IMG/VR virus record: IMGVR_UViG_3300043436_000900
Span: 1 to 25,671 of that record
Length of the DNA stretch: 25,671 bases
Strand: one strand, 5' to 3'
From: a virus
Of this stretch, positions 12,093-19,737 are shown piece by piece. The notes below the pieces were generated by a model. The model was given only the letters and a program-made list of their open reading frames with translations, made no database searches and was not told the origin of the DNA. The position numbers and the translations under genes were made by a program. Every line of letters begins with the position of its first letter. The first letter of the stretch is position 1.

Positions 12093-13369
12093 TATGCGCC
12101 GATCCTTCCGACGCTAAGAACAGGAGAAACGCCAACTCCAGCAGTAGTGTTGAGAGCGCCGCCTGATTGCTGCAAGGCGTGGAGTTCAACTTCGTCGCCG
12201 CTAAAAAGGTAAACATTAGTGGTGACGCTCAGAATCGTTGTGCCACCAGGAGATGCCCCTACCTGCACATTTGCTCTCTCGGATCCGTTTACAAAGATTC
12301 GTAGTAGTCGCCTTCCTGTTGTATTTGTTGCAAACGCAAGGCCGCCATTGACGCAATAAAAGCCATCCTGCCCAATCACGATTCTGTCGTTGGCATTATC
12401 AAACCAGCCTTGCGGATCGTAGGAGTCAATAGTTGGCGTGCTGCTCGCAGTGTTGAAAGTTAGTTTGACTGAAGTGTTATTCGCCAGCGACTGCGCGGCT
12501 GTCGCAGTGACACGCGCGAGCCAGTTGGAGTTAGCGCCATCAAGCCTAGCATCACCGCTCACGCTAAAGGTGCCAGCGATTCCAGTATTCCCAGTTCCAC
12601 CATTTGCACCGATGATCAGGTCGCCGCCACCCTGCTCAAAGACAGCGGCCTGATAGGTTGCGGAATCGCTATTGTCGGTGATAAAGAATGCTGAGAAGAA
12701 CGAGCGAAGTTTTACTTCTGCAATGTCGCCAGTCAGCGCAGCAGTTGTTCCTGTAGTTTCTGCTGTGATAACTAGGTAGACATAGGCAGCGTCAGACGGC
12801 GCAGTTTGAGTAGTTCCTGAAGCTGGAACAAGCGATCCGACTGTCGTCCTAGTACCAGTTGCGCCAGTTCCAGTCGTCGTCAAGTCCTGCTTGACATAGG
12901 AGTAGGTGAGCCTGAATCGTGCATTTGTTCCGAGTGCTTCAGAGACATACGCATCTGGCACGATGGTAAGAGCGCGATCTCGGCTCGTTGCGATTGGGAT
13001 GTATCGGCTGATCTGCGCGCTCTTGCCAGTCAGCGTGCCGGTGTTGATCGTCCAGCGAAGCACATTGCCAGAGCCAGCTCCTGCATCTGCGACGACGGCG
13101 CAGGTGATTGCGCCTGCGCTGTTGACATCGGTGAAAGTCCAGTACGGCAGCGCGTTGTCTTCGGTGATAGTTGCGTCAGCGTTAGGAGGCGCAATGGCGA
13201 AGTCACCGTTGGCAACTCCAGCCTGAATCTCGCGCAAGGCAGCGGGCCCAAAGAGCAGGGCAGTCTCGCCGTCGCTGTCGCCGTTGACAAGCACGGCGTC
13301 ATCCTGCGAGATAACACTGCCGCCCGAGTTGGCGAGCTGCTGCTGGTCGGAGCCGAACTTATCAACCAT
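12092..13369 (-). CDS. Tail fibre/receptor-binding protein with C1q-like tip
   Basis: The protein has 425 residues. The N-terminal ~65 residues probably attach to the tail. Residues about 70-225 form a Ser/Thr-rich beta-sandwich like a carbohydrate-binding module. The last ~140 residues read as a C1q/TNF-type jelly roll: 'WLARVTATAAQSLANNTSVK', 'IVIGQDGFYCVNGGLAF', 'RRLLRIFVNGSERANVQV', 'YLFSGDEVELHALQQSG', ending in a Gly-rich strand. Such trimeric tips bind host surface sugars or proteins. The gene is much lower in G/C than the rest of the window and uses codons rare elsewhere, pointing to separate acquisition. Confidence 0.75.
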   Translation of the reverse strand: MVDKFGSDQQQLANSGGSVISQDDAVLVNGDSDGETALLFGPAALREIQAGVANGDFAIAPPNADATITEDNALPYWTFTDVNSAGAITCAVVADAGAGSGNVLRWTINTGTLTGKSAQISRYIPIATSRDRALTIVPDAYVSEALGTNARFRLTYSYVKQDLTTTGTGATGTRTTVGSLVPASGTTQTAPSDAAYVYLVITAETTGTTAALTGDIAEVKLRSFFSAFFITDNSDSATYQAAVFEQGGGDLIIGANGGTGNTGIAGTFSVSGDARLDGANSNWLARVTATAAQSLANNTSVKLTFNTASSTPTIDSYDPQGWFDNANDRIVIGQDGFYCVNGGLAFATNTTGRRLLRIFVNGSERANVQVGASPGGTTILSVTTNVYLFSGDEVELHALQQSGGALNTTAGVGVSPVLSVGRIGA

Positions 13370-13372
13370 GTC

Positions 13373-14794
13373 TTACCCCTGCAAGAACTTCTTCAACGGA
13401 TTGCGTGGTACTCGTTCACACGTCAAGTCGAACTGCCGAATCATAGAGCCCGGCTCGAAGGTCATGGTCAGCGACTCGATGCGGTAGAGCCCGCTGAGGT
13501 CGAGCGACGACGCCACGATGCTGACGTACTGCCCAGCCTCCCAACCATCCTGCAAGATGAAGGTGCTCACGGCTGTCTGCTTGTACCCCTTGACGAAGCC
13601 GTAGGGGTTGTTTGTGGTGTCAGCCCCGCGCACGCTGAAGGAGATGCTGCGCTGCGGCGCGGCGCGGTTTGGGTAGGTGTCTGTCCCGAAGTACTTCTTG
13701 CCGTAGTCTGTGATCTTGTCGCTCCACTGGACTCCGCCGCCTGCGCGCCTTGGCATCGGCGTCACGGTGATCAGCGTCTCAGGGCGTGGGCCGTTGCGCG
13801 TCGTCATGCCTGCACCGTTCGGCGCCGCCTGATCGTAGACGCGACCGTATGGGTCTTTCACGGTGTAAACGCCGCCGCTGATCTTGGCGTCGTACTTGCT
13901 GACGACTTCGTTCATGATAAAACGCGCCTTCTTGACGATGACGTCATGATCAAGGCTTACCTGAAGATTGCGCACCTGCAGCGTGGCTGCCGCAGCAACT
14001 GAGCCGTAGGGGTCATAGGTTGCCGTGGTGACGACCTTGAACGGAGCCGTGGCATAGGTTGGCGTGGCGCTGCCAAGTCGGGCGTAGTTGATAGTCCCGT
14101 TTGGCGCCACCCAGTAGCGGCGCTCTTCACCGTCTTTGGCTTCGGCTGCCTGCTTGATCGTGTCAAGGCATGCGCGCAGCGTGCCCGGCACCATAAGCAA
14201 CTGCCCGACTGTCACGGCGGTGCCCGTGTATGCGGGCGTGGTTGCAGTGTTGACGATCAGTCTGTTGGCGGTGCGCCCGCTGGTGCCCGTGCTGAACGCC
14301 ATGGCAGCGTCTGCTTTGCTCACCAGCGCGGTGACGGCTGCCTGATCCGTCGTGACGCTGGAGCCGATCACGAAGTTTCCCGTGAAGTCATTTCTCGTAC
14401 CTGTCACCAGTCGCCCCTTGTAGACGATGATCTTATCCAAGAAGGTTGACGCAGTGGAGCATTGCACCGTTGCGCGAGTTCCAAGCCCGTTCTCTGCAAG
14501 CTGCGCGTCAATCTGCACGATGTACCCCAAGAACGTGGTAGTGCCGCTGACTTGAAAGCGCACGCGGGCGTTGTCGTTGACTGCGCCTGACTTCCACCAT
14601 GGCCCGCCGACTGGAGTCTTGACCTGCACCACTTCGAACTGGAGAGAGCCGCCCTCACCGTTGGCGTCTTGCGTGAGCGTGACCGTCTCAGGGTCAACCC
14701 ATGGCGTCTCTGGGCTTGCGGTGCTGTAGTCGTCAAGGATGTTGGCGCCGCTGTTGACGCCGTCAACGATGATGGCGAAGGGGTGCGTCGCCAT
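13373..14794 (-). CDS. Minor tail (baseplate/distal tail-type) protein
   Basis: The protein has 473 residues. It lies directly after the tape measure, where siphophages encode distal-tail and tail-hub proteins. 'ATHPFAIIVDGVNSGANILD' is followed by beta-rich stretches such as 'VRFQVSGTTTFLGYIVQID', which resemble the N-terminal barrel of baseplate proteins. The C-terminus has another barrel-like region ('WEAGQYVSIVASSLDLSGLY', then 'RIESLTMTFEPGSMIRQFDL'). It has no enzymatic motif. The role as a tail-tip hub is based mainly on gene order and composition. Confidence 0.65.
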   Translation of the reverse strand: MATHPFAIIVDGVNSGANILDDYSTASPETPWVDPETVTLTQDANGEGGSLQFEVVQVKTPVGGPWWKSGAVNDNARVRFQVSGTTTFLGYIVQIDAQLAENGLGTRATVQCSTASTFLDKIIVYKGRLVTGTRNDFTGNFVIGSSVTTDQAAVTALVSKADAAMAFSTGTSGRTANRLIVNTATTPAYTGTAVTVGQLLMVPGTLRACLDTIKQAAEAKDGEERRYWVAPNGTINYARLGSATPTYATAPFKVVTTATYDPYGSVAAAATLQVRNLQVSLDHDVIVKKARFIMNEVVSKYDAKISGGVYTVKDPYGRVYDQAAPNGAGMTTRNGPRPETLITVTPMPRRAGGGVQWSDKITDYGKKYFGTDTYPNRAAPQRSISFSVRGADTTNNPYGFVKGYKQTAVSTFILQDGWEAGQYVSIVASSLDLSGLYRIESLTMTFEPGSMIRQFDLTCERVPRNPLKKFLQG

Positions 14795-14797
14795 GGC

Positions 14798-15928
14798 TTA
14801 GCGTGGCCCGGGGGTGGTGCCCAGAATCCTGCCCATTGAATCCCGCACGATCCCGTCCACTGGCTTTCCCCCAATGACGACGGTGAGCGGCGGCGTGGAC
14901 GAAGATGCTGGAGCGCCGGGGTAAGAAGGCCCGCCAGCGTAGCTGCGGAAGGCTCCAGTGGGCAGCACGTTGTTCGGATCTGGCGCACCAGAGATGAATC
15001 GAATACCCGCTGAGATGGCGTCAATGACGATTTTCATGGCTTCCAACAACTTGAGCAGTGGGAACATTGCGATCTGGGTCGTGGTGGCGAATACCTCAAT
15101 GGCGCCGCCAGTCGCTCCGAAGGACTTCGCAAGGTCGTCGACTGACTTGATCAGCGGCAGCACCTGCTTCTCGTAGGCGTCAAGGAGGATTGGCGCCAAA
15201 GCGCCAAGCGCAGCCTCAAACGCTGGCAGCCCTTTGTTCGTGATCCAGTCCAAGGCATCCTCAAAGATCGGCATCAGTTTGTATCCAAACTTCTCGATGG
15301 CTTCGTTGAATCGCACTTGCCCAGCGGCAAGTCGTCCACTCGTTGAGTTGGCGATCTCGGCAGCGATGCCGCCGTACTTCTCCGTCGTTGCGGTGAGGAT
15401 CTCCTGCAAGCCAGCGCCCTTCTTGACGGTGATGCCCAGCGCCATGAGCCCACGGGTTGAACCCCGGGCGCCCTTGCCGATGGTGGTGATGATCTCCGCA
15501 AGGTCGCCACCAGTGACGGCTGCGATGTCTGCTGCTGCGGCGTTGACGGCAAGGATGTCTGCCTGCTTGCTGAAGTAGCGGCTGGAGACTTCAATGCCTG
15601 CGCGCACTTCGTCGTCGGCGATGCCGAGCGCCGCCATGCTCTCGATCTGAGCGTCAATGGCAGTCTTCAGTCCGTCCGTCAGGATGCCGCGCGCCTTGAG
15701 GGCAGCGTTTAGCTTCAGCGTTGAGCGTTCGTCATCTAGTGCAGCCTTGACGGCTGCGACTCCGAAGCCAATGAGAGCAGTGGCGACTAGGGCTGACGCT
15801 GCGGCGATTCCCTTGAACGCAGCGATGCTGGTGTTCTTGAGATTGCCAAAGCCCTTGCCGATGGTGCGCAGGGTTGGCGTAGCGTTGTCGATCGCCTTGA
15901 TGACTAGGTTCATCGTGCCCTTGTTCAT
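14798..15928 (-). CDS. Tape measure protein (short)
   Basis: The protein has 376 residues, with the ATG at 15928 overlapping the upstream stop (ATGA). It is Ala-rich and helical, with an early hydrophobic segment ('IAAASALVATALIGFGVAA'), the usual N-terminal style of tape measures ('LVIKAIDNATPTLRTIGKGF'), and a Pro/Ser-rich C-terminal end. It scaffolds the tail tube and sets its length. Using the known ~0.15 nm per residue, the tail should be about 55-60 nm, short for a siphovirus. No lytic transglycosylase or peptidase domain is visible. Gene order (after the tail assembly chaperones) supports the call. Confidence 0.8.
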   Translation of the reverse strand: MNKGTMNLVIKAIDNATPTLRTIGKGFGNLKNTSIAAFKGIAAASALVATALIGFGVAAVKAALDDERSTLKLNAALKARGILTDGLKTAIDAQIESMAALGIADDEVRAGIEVSSRYFSKQADILAVNAAAADIAAVTGGDLAEIITTIGKGARGSTRGLMALGITVKKGAGLQEILTATTEKYGGIAAEIANSTSGRLAAGQVRFNEAIEKFGYKLMPIFEDALDWITNKGLPAFEAALGALAPILLDAYEKQVLPLIKSVDDLAKSFGATGGAIEVFATTTQIAMFPLLKLLEAMKIVIDAISAGIRFISGAPDPNNVLPTGAFRSYAGGPSYPGAPASSSTPPLTVVIGGKPVDGIVRDSMGRILGTTPGPR

Positions 15929-16437
15929 CGTCTGCCCCTTCGCCCCCTGTACTTGATCGTGCCGTCCAAGAACGCTTGGATCGTCTTGTTCAACGCTTCA
16001 ATGGCCCGCGCCTGAACGCTTGGCTCCGTGACTGCCTGCTTGACAAAGTCACGCGCTGGCACTCGCTGGATGTTGATCCTACCCCGCGTCTTCGTGATTC
16101 TGGTGCCAGATGTGCCACTCACCACAAACCAGCGGTACCACGCGCCTTGCATGTCGCCACGGCTCTTGCCTGCCTTGACTCCGACGACGGACGACGGGCG
16201 GTCGTTCTTACCCTTGCGGGCAGCCACTGCGCCACGCAGGCGTCCAGTGCGCACGGGTGCCTTTGCCTTGACTGGCTTCACCATGGTGCGAGCAGCGTTC
16301 AGCGTGGCGAGCTGCAACATAGCCTTGAACTTGCGGGGATTGCTGGCTTCCAAGAAGCCAAGGCGTAGGTCATCCGTCGCCTTCAGCGACTCAGGGGTGA
16401 CGAAGATTCTGACCTTCTCGTTGCCCTTAGCGACCAC
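15925..16437 (-). CDS. HK97 gp10-like tail-completion protein
   Basis: The protein has 170 residues, GTG start at 16437. The motif 'APVRTGRLRGAVAARKG' is the signature of the HK97 gp10 (tail completion/head-tail joining) family. It is followed by a beta region ('YRWFVVSGTSGT') and 'RVPARDFVKQAVTE', a pattern usual for the family's C-terminal part. Lys/Arg content is high. In HK97-like phages this gene comes before the major tail protein. Here it is between the assembly chaperones and the tape measure, so its function might differ. Confidence 0.65.
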   Translation of the reverse strand: MVAKGNEKVRIFVTPESLKATDDLRLGFLEASNPRKFKAMLQLATLNAARTMVKPVKAKAPVRTGRLRGAVAARKGKNDRPSSVVGVKAGKSRGDMQGAWYRWFVVSGTSGTRITKTRGRINIQRVPARDFVKQAVTEPSVQARAIEALNKTIQAFLDGTIKYRGRRGRR

Positions 16438-16899
16438 GCTTCACGTCCTTCGGCTGCATCTCGACGTGGAGAGCCCACGCCAGCAGCACGGAGTCTAGCG
16501 GAGCTTCGGCGACTTCCCACGGAAACTTGCCGTACTTCTCACCGAGAATCGCGAAGATGATTTCTACGGGGGGTCGAACTGCTTGCCCTAGGCTGATCTG
16601 CCGGGCGGCAAGCCTCACTCTTTTGGGACGTCGCCCGCCAGTGCTGCCCACTTCTCAGCCGCTGCGTTAAGCGCCGTGAGTGGCCCGTCTAGCGGGTCGT
16701 TCGTTGGATTGCCGTCGCAGTCCTTCCAGCCTTCAACGCTGAGGATCATCTTGCCGTAGGCGGTCAACTTCTTAGCGTTCGAGTCGCTCTCAAGGTCAAT
16801 CAGCACGCGCGCGCTGATGCGTGCAGGCGTTCGCATCGTGGCGTGCCAGCCAGCGAACTCTCCGTCTAGGTGAACGACGACGACGTCAGTGCTTGCCAT
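16427..16899 (-). CDS. Tail assembly chaperone, frameshift-extended form (gpGT-like)
   Basis: This is the predicted -1 frameshift product of about 157 residues. It consists of the first 93 codons of the upstream chaperone, then 64 codons in the -1 frame starting R-V-R-L-A-A-R-Q. The -1 frame is open from 16651 to 16427, has only a weak GTG of its own, and contains a conserved-looking block ('PPVEIIFAILGEKYGKFPWE'). Lambda gpG/gpGT and most siphophages make two such proteins in a fixed ratio to load major tail protein onto the tape measure. Position between tail tube and tape measure genes fits. Confidence 0.75.
16615..16899 (-). CDS. Tail assembly chaperone, short form (gpG-like)
   Basis: The protein has 94 residues. 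The ATG at 16899 has a strong GGGGAGGAGGAG ribosome site. It starts 'MASTDVVVVHLDGEFAGWHA' with a beta-rich head and ends in helices with V-P-K-E before the TGA. The N-terminal beta part and helical tail match the chaperone family. The slippery CCCAAAA lies two codons before the stop. Confidence 0.7.
   Translation of the reverse strand: MASTDVVVVHLDGEFAGWHATMRTPARISARVLIDLESDSNAKKLTAYGKMILSVEGWKDCDGNPTNDPLDGPLTALNAAAEKWAALAGDVPKE
16621..16627 (-). promoter_or_regulatory. -1 programmed ribosomal frameshift slippery heptamer
   Basis: The coding strand reads C CCA AAA in the zero frame, exactly the X XXY YYZ pattern (CCCAAAA). After slipping, CCC AAA are re-read and the -1 frame continues with AGA GTG AGG. 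The zero-frame TGA follows one codon later. I did not find a convincing downstream pseudoknot by eye. Confidence 0.75.
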
Positions 16900-16911
16900 G
16901 TGCTCCTCCTC

Positions 16912-16926
16912 CCCGCTAAGTGCGGG
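16912..16926 (-). terminator. Short stem-loop after the major tail gene
   Basis: CCCGC pairs with GCGGG around a 5-base loop, directly downstream of the major tail protein stop and upstream of the chaperone ribosome site. It has no U-tract. It may lower read-through or protect the abundant upstream mRNA. Confidence 0.3.
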
Positions 16927-16931
16927 CTACT

Positions 16932-17942
16932 TTATGGACGCGCCGAGAGTGGTGAATCCACCCAGCAGAGAATCGAGTTCGTGCCGTTGCTGGCGAGCTG
17001 CAGGGTCACGGTGTTCAAGATGAGTCCGTCGCTCTCCGAGCCGATGACGCTGACGTTCTCGACGACGCCGCACACGTTGGCGGTGAAGCCGTAGCCGTTG
17101 GCGTCAATGCCCTGCACCTGCACGAACTTCGTGGCGCCGATGTCGCCGACTGGGAAGGCGCTGGTGGCGGCGCTGTTCGATGCGATGGTCAACTCAAGGG
17201 TGCCGTCCAGCGCGCCCGTGTAGGCGACGCCGCCAGCGTTCACGTTCGTCGTGGAGCCGTTCAGCACCTGCAGCGGGGCAGCGCCCGGCATGAGTGTGAG
17301 GTTCCAGTTCGTGATGTAGCTGGAGTAGGCGGTGCCCGTGCCCGTCTTCGCGGTGATCATTGAGCCGTGCGTCTTCAGTCCGAAGAGTCGCCCCGGGATG
17401 AAGAACTGCTGAGCGAAGGCAGCGGTGCTGACGTCCGTGCTGGTGGTCAGCGCGCGTCCAGCCCACGTGGTGCCCATCTGGAGAAGGCCCGACTGATCGG
17501 CGCTCAGGCTGATTTCAGTTGGCACGCAGCCGTCAATCACGAAGCTCTGCACGCCGTCCGTGACGTAGAGCGAGTAGGTCTTGAGCGTGTCAACGTCCGT
17601 CTGGCTTGGAGCGTATGCCCACGTGTACGGGCCCGAACCCGACGGGGTGATGGTGGCGAGTGAGTCGAAGATGATCGGCAGCGTGCGGAGTGACGCAGGC
17701 GCTTCGCCGAAGGTGACGACTGGAGCCTTGGCGGTGATGGTTGCGGAAGCAGCGACGCGGCGTGGGCGGATGCCCACACTCTTGTCGTCTGCCATGTCGA
17801 CCTGCACTCCGGGGTCAACGATGCCCACGATGTCCGTGTGAAGCAACTGACCGTTGGCGTCGTTGAAGGTTGCAGGAGTGCCGTAGCCGCTCTCGCTCTT
17901 GACGACGACCTTCGTGAAAGACTTAGCGCCTAGCGTTGGCAT
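16932..17942 (-). CDS. Major tail (tube) protein
   Basis: The protein has 336 residues, ATG at 17942 in a TAATG junction. It starts 'MPTLGAKSFTKVVVKSESGY' followed by beta-rich Thr/Ser/Ala/Gly sequence ending in a domain ('GFTANVCGVVENVSVIGSES', then 'ILNTVTLQLASNGT') typical of tube proteins that polymerise by beta-barrel hexamers. It lies before the tail assembly chaperones, the invariant place of this gene. At 336 residues it is long for a simple tube protein, which suggests an extra surface domain in the middle or C-terminal part. Confidence 0.8.
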   Translation of the reverse strand: MPTLGAKSFTKVVVKSESGYGTPATFNDANGQLLHTDIVGIVDPGVQVDMADDKSVGIRPRRVAASATITAKAPVVTFGEAPASLRTLPIIFDSLATITPSGSGPYTWAYAPSQTDVDTLKTYSLYVTDGVQSFVIDGCVPTEISLSADQSGLLQMGTTWAGRALTTSTDVSTAAFAQQFFIPGRLFGLKTHGSMITAKTGTGTAYSSYITNWNLTLMPGAAPLQVLNGSTTNVNAGGVAYTGALDGTLELTIASNSAATSAFPVGDIGATKFVQVQGIDANGYGFTANVCGVVENVSVIGSESDGLILNTVTLQLASNGTNSILCWVDSPLSARP

Positions 17943-18139
17943 TACTTGGACTCCTTCTCAACTTTCGCCGTGGTGGCGTTGGGCTTATTGTCTACGATTT
18001 CAACGAGCCCGCTGGCTGCCAGCGATGTGGCAACTGCGGCGTCCAGTTCGACAACGTCGTCAGACGCTGGAAGGTAGGGGTTGCCCTCAGGTCGGGGCTG
18101 AACAACCTTCACCAGAACCGTGCGAAGCGTATCAGGCAC
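17942..18139 (-). CDS. Small head/tail-region protein similar to the protein at 19431
   Basis: The protein has 65 residues, GTG start at 18139 with a GGGAG ribosome site, overlapping the upstream gene by 8 bases. The centre 'VVELDAAVATSLAASGLVEI' has the same spacing of hydrophobic, Ala and Gly residues as the small protein at 19431-19661. The tail is Lys-rich. I do not recognise a proven function; it may be a small head or joining protein. Confidence 0.55.
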   Translation of the reverse strand: MPDTLRTVLVKVVQPRPEGNPYLPASDDVVELDAAVATSLAASGLVEIVDNKPNATTAKVEKESK

Positions 18140-18569
18140 TGACGTTTACTCCCTCAAGAATACTCACCTGCAGCTCCGCCGTGATCGTGAGATACGTCAC
18201 GTCTGCCCAAGTGTCAGTGCCGAGTGTAGTGCTTGCAACGATCGCCTGAGCGACGTCGGCTGTGTTGAGCTGCACCTGCCCGTCGAACACGCCACGGAGC
18301 CACGTGCGCCACGTGAGGAGGTCGGCGTACTTGCGGGCCATGTCTGCCTGATCCTGCGTGTAGATCGTCACGCTGACCGTGAGCACGGTGGTGCGGCTGC
18401 CGCCCGTGCCGTAGGAGATGCTGTCGCCGCCGGGGATGCAGACGGCTGCAGGCACCACGGCGAGATTGTCGGGTGGGGTTGCGTGGGCTGCTCGGAGCGT
18501 GTACCCCGCTGGCTTTGTGGCTGCGACTAGGCGAGCCGCCACGGCTTGGTGAATCGTGAGGTCGTTCAT
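18132..18569 (-). CDS. Tail-completion/terminator candidate
   Basis: The protein has 145 residues, ATG at 18569 (TGATG). The order is an N-terminal helix ('DLTIHQAVAARLVAATKP'), a central beta region ('TTVLTVSVTIYTQDQADMAR'), a W-rich helix ('LLTWRTWLRGVFDG') and a final strand ('ADVTYLTITAELQVSIL'). This mixed alpha/beta order is like the tail-terminator family (lambda gpU/HK97 gp10-region neighbours), which caps the tail tube. Location between the connector and the major tail protein fits. The call rests on position and pattern. Confidence 0.5.
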   Translation of the reverse strand: MNDLTIHQAVAARLVAATKPAGYTLRAAHATPPDNLAVVPAAVCIPGGDSISYGTGGSRTTVLTVSVTIYTQDQADMARKYADLLTWRTWLRGVFDGQVQLNTADVAQAIVASTTLGTDTWADVTYLTITAELQVSILEGVNVSA

Positions 18570-19171
18570 CAGATGGCGAGCCCGCCGCGCAGGCGGTACG
18601 GCTCAAGAAGGATGCGGGCTTCAGGGTGCAGGGCTGCACTCATGCGGAGCACGCCGCCCAAGTCTTGCGAGCCGATCACGCCGAAGGGGGCGGTGCGGCT
18701 TGACCAGATGGCGCCAGCCTGAATCAGCGCCGCCTGCTTGACGGCTGCTGGGACTGAGGGCCAGCCGAAGACTGCCGTCACGCGCGTTTCAAGGTACCCA
18801 ACTGGGAAGTTGTAGTCGGCATTGCTGAACGGGCTGGTGTCAATCTCCGTGTAGGGGCGACCATCCAGCGCCGCGTTGCGCGGAGCCAGCACGTAGTCGT
18901 TGGACGTCCACACCTGCGAATAGGTGCCGTCCCCGTTGATGTCCGTCGCCAACTGGCTGACGGATACGATCGGGTCAGTGAGGACGAAGTCAAAGCGGTC
19001 GGCGGTGTAGTAGCGCGTCTGGCTTGCCGTCTGTCCGAAGCCGACCTTCGTGTCGACGTAGTTGTTGATCAGTTGATCAGCAGCGTCAAGGCATGACTGC
19101 AGCGGGGTGTCGTCCGTGGAGTCAGTGATCCCGATGCTGCTCTTGAACTCGGCAAGCGTGGCGTAGCTCAT
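18569..19171 (-). CDS. Head-tail connector (HK97 gp6-like adaptor)
   Basis: The protein has 200 residues, ATG at 19171 (TGATG). It starts 'MSYATLAEFKSSIGITDSTD', then helix 'LQSCLDAADQLINNYV', a beta/loop insertion and 'AAVKQAALIQAGAIWSSRTA'. The opening 'YATLAEFKSSIGI...D' with a later 'AVKQAALIQAGAIW' helix is the standard pattern of gp6-like adaptor proteins. They bind the portal and form the first ring of the neck. Position after the capsid genes agrees. Confidence 0.75.
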   Translation of the reverse strand: MSYATLAEFKSSIGITDSTDDTPLQSCLDAADQLINNYVDTKVGFGQTASQTRYYTADRFDFVLTDPIVSVSQLATDINGDGTYSQVWTSNDYVLAPRNAALDGRPYTEIDTSPFSNADYNFPVGYLETRVTAVFGWPSVPAAVKQAALIQAGAIWSSRTAPFGVIGSQDLGGVLRMSAALHPEARILLEPYRLRGGLAI

Positions 19172-19431
19172 CAGTTGCCCACCGTCAGGAGGGTGACCGT
19201 CTGGGTGCCCGAGTTGCTCACGGCATAGAGCGCATCAGTAGGTTGCAGGCGAATCTCTACGGGCCCAGCCGCTGAGTCAAGGCGCATCCCGGTGCTGCTG
19301 CTCACAGTCGCTCCGCCCACCCAGATGGTGACCTGCGTGTGCAGGTAGACGATGCAGCCGTCAGTGTCAGCCTGAACGAGCAGCGTCGGCGTGGATGCGT
19401 TGATGCTTTTCTGAACGCTTGCAACTGCCAT
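19171..19431 (-). CDS. Small beta-rich head protein, possibly decoration
   Basis: The protein has 86 residues, ATG at 19431 with a GGGGAGAA ribosome site. Nearly the whole chain is short beta strands ('IVYLHTQVTIWVGGATVSSS', 'VEIRLQPTDALYAV', 'TQTVTLLTV'), as in a small jelly-roll or Ig-like head decoration protein. It has no catalytic motif. The function is inferred from location between capsid and connector. Confidence 0.5.
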   Translation of the reverse strand: MAVASVQKSINASTPTLLVQADTDGCIVYLHTQVTIWVGGATVSSSTGMRLDSAAGPVEIRLQPTDALYAVSNSGTQTVTLLTVGN

Positions 19432-19661
19432 TAGTTTCTCCCCTTGCGTGGCTTGGAGGTTGTCTTCGGGAGTGTAGCGCGCTCAGGCTCCTGCTCAAGC
19501 GTTGCACGCTCCTGCACCTGTGGCACGGGCACTGGCACGGCGTAGCCGTGGTTGATCAGGTTGATGGCTTCGCTGGTTGGCAGGTCAATCTCGCCGCCCA
19601 CTGCGGGCCATGGCTCCCCATTGCGGGTGCCGTCTAGTCGATAGATGAGTCGCACTTTCAT
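19431..19661 (-). CDS. Small head-region protein
   Basis: The protein has 76 residues, ATG at 19661 with GCAGGAGGG before it. 'MKVRLIYRLDGTRNGEPWPA' and 'GGEIDLPTSEAINLINHGYA' form a small beta/alpha unit commonly found after the capsid gene in actinobacterial phages. The remaining residues are Pro/Glu/Lys-rich and probably unstructured. Its core resembles the protein at 17942-18139. The function is unknown. Confidence 0.6.
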   Translation of the reverse strand: MKVRLIYRLDGTRNGEPWPAVGGEIDLPTSEAINLINHGYAVPVPVPQVQERATLEQEPERATLPKTTSKPRKGRN

Positions 19662-19680
19662 GTTGCCCTCCTGCTAATGG

Positions 19681-19716
19681 TGACGGGGAGCCGAGCCGAA
19701 GCCCGACTCCCCGTCA
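19681..19716 (-). terminator. 16-bp UUCG stem-loop after the major capsid gene
   Basis: The minus-strand RNA folds as TGACGGGGAGTCGGGC, tetraloop TTCG, GCTCGGCTCCCCGTCA: 16 consecutive pairs including two G-U. It lies 22 bases after the capsid stop. There is no U-run, so it may be a partial terminator or a 3' stabiliser. A second small inverted repeat (AATCC/GGATT) lies between it and the stop codon. Confidence 0.65.
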
Positions 19717-19737
19717 GCCAGCGTCAATCCCTAAGGA

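Noticed and set aside
3013-17204. 14-base sequence GACGGCACCCTTGA on the minus strand, seen near 3020, 7600 and 17200
   Set aside because: In all three places it encodes D-G-T-L-[DE] in real genes with the preferred codons. This is coincidence of codon bias, not a regulatory repeat.
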